Shown here: one piece after another, positions 7,220 to 10,766 of the stretch
How the letters are laid out: each line of letters begins with the position of its first letter
How positions within the stretch are numbered: the first letter of the stretch is position 1
Source of the DNA: Phycisphaeraceae bacterium
GTDB taxonomy: Bacteria; Planctomycetota; Phycisphaerae; Phycisphaerales; Phycisphaeraceae
DNA: 10,766 nucleotides
Reading direction: 5' to 3'
NCBI GenBank assembly: GCA_029260675.1
Contig: JAJDCV010000145.1
Location: 1-10,766, forward strand
Translations under genes and position numbers: made by a program
The notes under the pieces: generated by a model
What the model was told of the DNA's origin: nothing
Seen by the model: the letters and a program-made list of their open reading frames with translations, nothing else
The model's database searches: none

Positions 7220-7221
7220 TC

Positions 7222-9792
7222 ATGGCTGACGCACCCCCGATCCAACCCGATCCCTCCCCGGACTTGCCCCCGGATCTTCCCCCGGACCTGTCGCAAGACA
7301 ACAGTGGCGGGTCGAGCCAGGACATGCTCTGGTCGCAGGTCTGGCAGTTGCCGGTGCTGTTATTCGGGCTTGGGTTGCTGGTGATCGGCGTGTACCTGTC
7401 GTTGCCGGTACACGACCCCAGCGATTTCCACGGCAAGCTGGCCGACGCCGAGTTGTTGCTTGAGAAAGACCAGTTGGAAGACGCAGAGGCGGTGCTGGTT
7501 GAGGTCGAGTCTCGCAGCACGGAGCTTCCTGAGTCCGAGCGGGGCTACTACTACCAGCTCTACGGCGACCTGAATTTTGAAAAACTCTACAAGACCGGGG
7601 TGGTCGGCCGGGAGGGCGTGGAGGCGGCGCAGCCGACGTACGAGCGGATCGTCGAGTACTACGGCAAGGCGAAGCAGCACGGCAAAGAGTTGGCCGGGCC
7701 TTCGCTTCGGCATTACATCATGTCGCTGGTCGCGCTGGGCGAAGACAGCCGGGCGTTGGCGTTGCTGGATCAGATGACAGGCCCGCAGGCGGCGCAGCGT
7801 TACCTGATTGTGCGTGACATGATCGAGCAGCGCCGGGATGACCGACCGGAGGTGGACCTGGATACGTTGATGCCTTTGGTCGAGCGGTTCCGCAAGGATA
7901 TCAAGGCGATCACCGATACCGCGCTGGCGCGGCAGCAGGAGGTCTGGGCGGACGGGTTCCAGGCTTCCTTGCAGTTGCAGGCCGGCGACCCACAGGGCGC
8001 GATCACGTACCTGCTGCGTCGTATTCAAAGGCTGGCGAACCAGGGCGGGGACGACGACCTGGCGCCGCTGATCGTGAAGCTGGCGCAGGCGTATCAGGCG
8101 ATCGACGACAATCAGAAGGCCGAACAGCGCTATCTGCACGCGCAGCGCCGCGTCGCCGCGACGGATGACCTGAACGCGGACATCCTGGTCGGGTTGGGTC
8201 AGTTGGCGCTTGCGCAGGTGGATGGCGAGCAACTCGAGGAGGCGCTTGAGTATTTCAGGTCGGCCGAGGAGGGTTACCCGTCCTCGGCCGGGGCGCACAT
8301 CTCGGCGTTGATCGGCCGGGCCGACTGCGAGGCGAGGCTGGGCGATCACGCCGCGGCCGGGCGCTACTTCGAGCTGGCGGTTCAGGAGATGCTGGACAGG
8401 ACCCGGCCTTGGGATCCCCGGCGTAAGGCCGCGGCGGACACGATCCACACCCAGTACGAACGGGCATTTGATGTGGACGAGTTCGACTTGGCAAAGGACT
8501 ATCTGGATGTGTTGGCCCTGCTTCAAGGGGACAACCCTGGCAACAAGCTGCTTGTGGAGCTTGCAAGCACCTGCCAGCGGATCGCCGAGCAGCGCAGCGA
8601 GCAGGCCCAGGCCGATTCGACGCGCGTTCCCGGTCAACCTCCGCTTACCGCCGAGGCCCGCCGATTGGCGAACCAGCAGGCCGCCGACTACTACGCCCAG
8701 GCGGCGGATTATTATTACAGGCACGCCACACAGGTCACGATCGAAGACAACGAAACGCACGGCAAGAGTCTGTGGAGCGCGGCTACCAACTACGACAAGG
8801 CCCAGTTGTGGGACCGGGCGATCCGGGTCTACGAGCAGTTCATCCAGACCCGTGACGGCGACCCCCGACGCCTGCGCGCAATCCGCAACCTGGCACGGGC
8901 GTACATGGCCGACCGTCAGTACGCTCCTGCACTGGCGAAGTTCCAGAAACTGGTCGAGGACTACCCACGCAGCCCAGAGACCTACAGCAGCCTCGCCCTG
9001 ATGGCGCAGTGCCAGGACGCGGTGGGCCAAACCGATCAGGCGATCCAGACCCTGACGCTGGTCATCGACGATCACGAAGCGATCACGCCGGACAGCGGCG
9101 AATACCGCCAGGCGCTGATCGCGTTGGGCAGGCTGTTCCACCGCATCGGCGACGAGGACCCCGTGAAGTACGCCCGGGCGATCGAACTGCTGACCGAAGC
9201 GGTGCAGCGCTACGGCCAGACCGACGAGGGCCCGGGGCTGCGTTTCCTCCTCGCCGACGCCAACCGCCGCAGCGTCCCAGCCCTGGACGAACAGATCGCT
9301 TCAACCCAGTCCCACGCTGCACGAGTCAGCCTTCAGGACGAGCGCGATGACCGCCTGAAGCAGGCACAGGTCCAATACAACCAGGCCATCAGCGGCCTCG
9401 AGGCTAAGAAAGCTGCTTTAACCCGATTGGACCCGGTCGAGGAGCTGTATCTTCGTAACGCCTACTTCTACCAGGCCGACTGTGCGTATGACCGAGAAGT
9501 CTTCGAACAATCCATCCAGCTCTACAACACCGCCGCGAACAACTACTCCGACGACCCGGCGTCCCTGGTCGCCCGCGTGCAGATCGTCAACGCCTATTGC
9601 GAGTTGGGCCGGTTCAAGGACGCCAAGGTCGCCAACGACATGGCCCGCAGCCAGCTCGAAAGGATCCCCGACGCGGCCTTCGAGGACAAGAACCTGCCGA
9701 TGACCCGTGAGCACTGGGAGGACTGGTTGCGCTGGACCAGCGAGCGAAACCTGTTCAACAGCCAGGCCAATGCCGCCGAGGTGGGGGGGTAG
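7222..9792 (+). CDS. Large membrane-anchored TPR-repeat protein
   Basis: 856 aa. Residues 1-40 are Pro/Asp-rich without any Lys or Arg (PDLP repeats at 13-23). One transmembrane helix spans about 40-61 (LPVLLFGLGLLVIGVYL), and the remaining 790 residues are helical TPR-like repeats. Examples are LADAELLLEKDQLEDAEAVL (73-92), ISALIGRADCEARLGDHAAA, AIRNLARAYMADRQYAPALA, YFYQADCAYDREVFEQSIQL, and YSDDPASL near the end. A periplasmic scaffold anchored in the inner membrane is likely but inferred. There is no enzymatic motif. It is tightly coupled to the MerR-like gene upstream; a FlgN-like gene lies 259 bases downstream, suggesting a link to motility or envelope assembly. The stop codon lies within a 9-base-pair hairpin. 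GC content is about two thirds, typical of the cluster. I cannot assign a more specific role. Confidence 0.85.
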   Translation: MADAPPIQPDPSPDLPPDLPPDLSQDNSGGSSQDMLWSQVWQLPVLLFGLGLLVIGVYLSLPVHDPSDFHGKLADAELLLEKDQLEDAEAVLVEVESRSTELPESERGYYYQLYGDLNFEKLYKTGVVGREGVEAAQPTYERIVEYYGKAKQHGKELAGPSLRHYIMSLVALGEDSRALALLDQMTGPQAAQRYLIVRDMIEQRRDDRPEVDLDTLMPLVERFRKDIKAITDTALARQQEVWADGFQASLQLQAGDPQGAITYLLRRIQRLANQGGDDDLAPLIVKLAQAYQAIDDNQKAEQRYLHAQRRVAATDDLNADILVGLGQLALAQVDGEQLEEALEYFRSAEEGYPSSAGAHISALIGRADCEARLGDHAAAGRYFELAVQEMLDRTRPWDPRRKAAADTIHTQYERAFDVDEFDLAKDYLDVLALLQGDNPGNKLLVELASTCQRIAEQRSEQAQADSTRVPGQPPLTAEARRLANQQAADYYAQAADYYYRHATQVTIEDNETHGKSLWSAATNYDKAQLWDRAIRVYEQFIQTRDGDPRRLRAIRNLARAYMADRQYAPALAKFQKLVEDYPRSPETYSSLALMAQCQDAVGQTDQAIQTLTLVIDDHEAITPDSGEYRQALIALGRLFHRIGDEDPVKYARAIELLTEAVQRYGQTDEGPGLRFLLADANRRSVPALDEQIASTQSHAARVSLQDERDDRLKQAQVQYNQAISGLEAKKAALTRLDPVEELYLRNAYFYQADCAYDREVFEQSIQLYNTAANNYSDDPASLVARVQIVNAYCELGRFKDAKVANDMARSQLERIPDAAFEDKNLPMTREHWEDWLRWTSERNLFNSQANAAEVGG
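7258..7293 (+). repeat. Three 12-base tandem units encoding Pro-Asp-Leu-Pro
   Basis: Units are CCGGACTTGCCC, CCGGATCTTCCC and CCGGACCTGTCG, in frame inside the TPR gene. Very similar units recur at 10615-10644 at the start of another gene. Confidence 0.75.
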
Positions 9793-9806
9793 AGCGTCTC
9801 TACCCC
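9786..9806 (+). other. Perfect 9-bp hairpin over the stop codon of the TPR gene
   Basis: GGGGTAGAG (9786-9794), loop CGT, CTCTACCCC (9798-9806). The TAG stop (9790-9792) is inside the stem. No T-run follows, so it is not a standard intrinsic terminator, though it may halt transcription or protect the mRNA 3' end. Confidence 0.7.
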
Positions 9807-9826
9807 AGGTGGCGGAATTGTGTAAT

Positions 9827-9850
9827 AGCCCCGCATGAATATGCGGGGTT
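9827..9850 (+). other. Intergenic hairpin, 8-bp perfect stem with four-base loop
   Basis: CCCCGCAT (9829-9836), loop GAAT, ATGCGGGG (9841-9848). One G-U and one A-U pair extend it to 10 pairs. It directly abuts the next hairpin. Confidence 0.75.
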
Positions 9851-9870
9851 CCGCGGATATACATCCGCGG
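9851..9870 (+). other. Second intergenic hairpin, 8-bp perfect stem with four-base loop
   Basis: CCGCGGAT (9851-9858), loop ATAC, ATCCGCGG (9863-9870). It has the same architecture and 20-base size as the hairpin before it but a different sequence. No T-run follows. Confidence 0.75.
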
Positions 9871-9919
9871 CTGTCAAGGATAGACATGCTATGACTAGCG
9901 ATGAGATGATCTAGACGGG

Positions 9920-9948
9920 CATATCGCGGGCCGATGAACCGCGATGTG
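9920..9948 (+). other. Third intergenic hairpin, 10-pair stem
   Basis: CATATCGCGG (9920-9929) pairs with CCGCGATGTG (9939-9948), with one G-U pair and a nine-base loop GCCGATGAA. Smaller dyads follow: GGCAA/TTGCC at 9967-9979 and CGGCG/CGCCG at 10017-10030. Confidence 0.6.
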
Positions 9949-10051
9949 TAAGAAATTGCGCTCCAAGGCAAGATTTGCCGATAGCAACATAGCCAGGCAG
10001 GATGCCCGGCCGGACACGGCGCCGACGCCGGATACCGAATCGAGGTCATGG

Positions 10052-10528
10052 ATGACCGTGAAGACCCAGGAAAGCCCATCTCAACAGGTTCTCGCCCTGC
10101 TCGATCTGCTGATCGGACAGCGGGACCTCTACCGTGAGTTAAAAAACCTAAGCGGCCAGCAGGCCAAGTGCATCCACGAGGGCTCAACCGAGCAGCTCCT
10201 GGCCTTGCTGTCCAGGCGGCAGTCGGTGATCGATGACCTGTCCCGATCCAACACCCGGGTCGCACCCTACCGCGAACGTTGGCCAGACATCTCGGACGTG
10301 GTGGCCCCGGCACACCGCGAACGGGTCCGTCAGGTCCTTGACGAGATCGAACAGATGCTCCACGAGGTGGTCGAGCAGGACGAGCGCGACCGGACCGAGC
10401 TGAAAGGCGTTCAGAGCCAGATCGGAACGCAACTCAACCAGGTCGGCAAGGCGGGACAGGCCGTCAGAGCCTACGGCCCACCGTCCACCAGCACGAAAGC
10501 TCCCACATTCACCGATCGACAAGGATAA
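10052..10528 (+). CDS. FlgN-like flagellar chaperone
   Basis: 158 aa, predicted all-helical and rich in Gln, Glu and Arg. FlgN-family proteins bind hook-associated flagellar proteins (FlgK, FlgL) in the cytoplasm before export. Features matching the family are an N-terminal helix LLDLLIGQRDLYRELKNLSG (17-36), a second helix STEQLLALLSRRQSVIDDL (45-63), a long central coiled coil VRQVLDEIEQMLHEVVEQDE, and a C-terminal GKAGQAVRAYG before a Pro/Ser/Thr-rich tail. ATG 10052 is chosen for the GAGG site at 10042-10045, six bases upstream; the frame stays open to 9944 but that part is low-complexity and crosses the hairpin region. The family is divergent, so the call rests on length, helix pattern and the tail. 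It is followed 41 bases later by another gene in the same direction. Confidence 0.6.
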   Translation: MTVKTQESPSQQVLALLDLLIGQRDLYRELKNLSGQQAKCIHEGSTEQLLALLSRRQSVIDDLSRSNTRVAPYRERWPDISDVVAPAHRERVRQVLDEIEQMLHEVVEQDERDRTELKGVQSQIGTQLNQVGKAGQAVRAYGPPSTSTKAPTFTDRQG

Positions 10529-10569
10529 CGACCACGCGGTTCAAACCGCTTGCAGGAAACCGGCTACGG

Positions 10570-10766
10570 ATGGCCCCAATCACCGCACAACCCGAACGCT
10601 CAACCTCGCTGCCCCCGGACTTGTCCCCGGACTTACCCCCGGGCTCCCCTCCGGCCCAGTCCCCCGCACAGGCACTTGAGCAGCCCCCGGCCGAATCCCT
10701 GCCCCGTGCCGCAGACCTCGCGGAGATCATCCAGGCCTACAACCAGGTCACCGACAAGCTCCAGCA
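10570..10766 (+). CDS. N-terminus of an unidentified protein, possibly a flagellar sensor kinase; cut by the window edge
   Basis: 65 codons are visible from ATG 10570. AGGA at 10554-10557 is an acceptable though distant ribosome site. Residues 1-47 are a Pro-rich, disordered linker (LPPDLSPDLPPG at 14-25), then helix-forming RAADLAEIIQAYNQVTDKLQ. This last stretch resembles, from memory, the coiled-coil lead-in before the HisKA domain of FlrB/AtoS-type kinases that sit next to flgN-like genes in planctomycetes. No catalytic motif is visible, so the function is inferred from context. It is probably in one transcript with the FlgN-like gene. Confidence 0.5.
   Translation, partial: MAPITAQPERSTSLPPDLSPDLPPGSPPAQSPAQALEQPPAESLPRAADLAEIIQAYNQVTDKLQ
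10615..10644 (+). repeat. 12-base tandem units encoding Pro-Asp-Leu-Ser/Pro
   Basis: CCGGACTTGTCC, CCGGACTTACCC and a half unit CCGGGC. The first unit differs by one base from the first unit at 7258-7269 in the TPR gene. Confidence 0.7.

Noticed and set aside
7360..9141. Long open frame of 593 codons on the minus strand opposite the TPR gene
   Set aside because: Mirror of GC-rich codon use in the TPR gene; the translation is Arg/Leu/Val-rich low complexity with no recognisable domain.
9942..9960. Sigma-54-like TGTGTAAGAAATTGC before the FlgN-like gene
   Set aside because: The -12 TTGC fits but the invariant GG of the -24 element is GT.
9977..9984. GCCGATAG, 7 of 8 matches to a FliA (sigma-28) -10 box upstream of the FlgN-like gene
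   Set aside because: No TAAA-type -35 at the required distance, and it overlaps a small hairpin; one half-site is not enough in GC-rich DNA.
9944..10051. Upstream extension of the FlgN-like frame to 9944
   Set aside because: The extension is low-complexity, overlaps a hairpin, and a GAGG ribosome site supports the ATG at 10052.

Overview
The window looks like chromosomal DNA of a Gram-negative-type (diderm), flagellated, GC-rich bacterium, most likely a planctomycete of the Phycisphaerae type. The indications are an OprB-type outer-membrane porin ending in phenylalanine, an exported repeat protein with a PEP-CTERM-like C-terminus, a GC-rich MerR/TPR/FlgN-like gene group and a chemoreceptor. 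The lineage is inferred from protein character only; there is no rRNA or other marker here.

Layout. Minus strand, read from 2450 leftward: a carbohydrate-selective porin (OprB family) whose reading frame is broken 39 codons before its natural end, followed 67 bases later by a methyl-accepting chemotaxis protein that runs off the left edge. Plus strand, divergent from the porin: prfB (peptide chain release factor 2, 2712-3837), expressed through a programmed +1 frameshift site of unusual form (CTT TAA C instead of CTT TGA C, with no Shine-Dalgarno-like stimulator). An AT-rich promoter region with a structured leader follows, then a lower-GC exported protein with eight NxxGxxAF-like repeats and a PEP-CTERM-like tail (4078-5712), and a class I SAM methyltransferase (5751-6599).

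After a gene-free stretch of about 270 bases comes a second plus-strand cluster: a small MerR-type HTH protein (6872-7219), two bases later a large membrane-anchored TPR protein (7222-9792), then a 259-base interval packed with perfect short hairpins, a FlgN-like flagellar chaperone (10052-10528), and the start of a further protein (10570 to the right edge), possibly a flagellar sensor kinase. The TPR protein and this last protein both carry a 12-base tandem repeat encoding Pro-Asp-Leu-Pro near their N-termini.

How they fit together: the porin and chemoreceptor could serve uptake and sensing of soluble nutrients. The right-hand cluster points to flagellar assembly and its control. prfB is housekeeping. 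The PEP-CTERM protein is probably surface-sorted by an exosortase encoded elsewhere. I see no rRNA, tRNA, CRISPR array, insertion sequence or phage gene.
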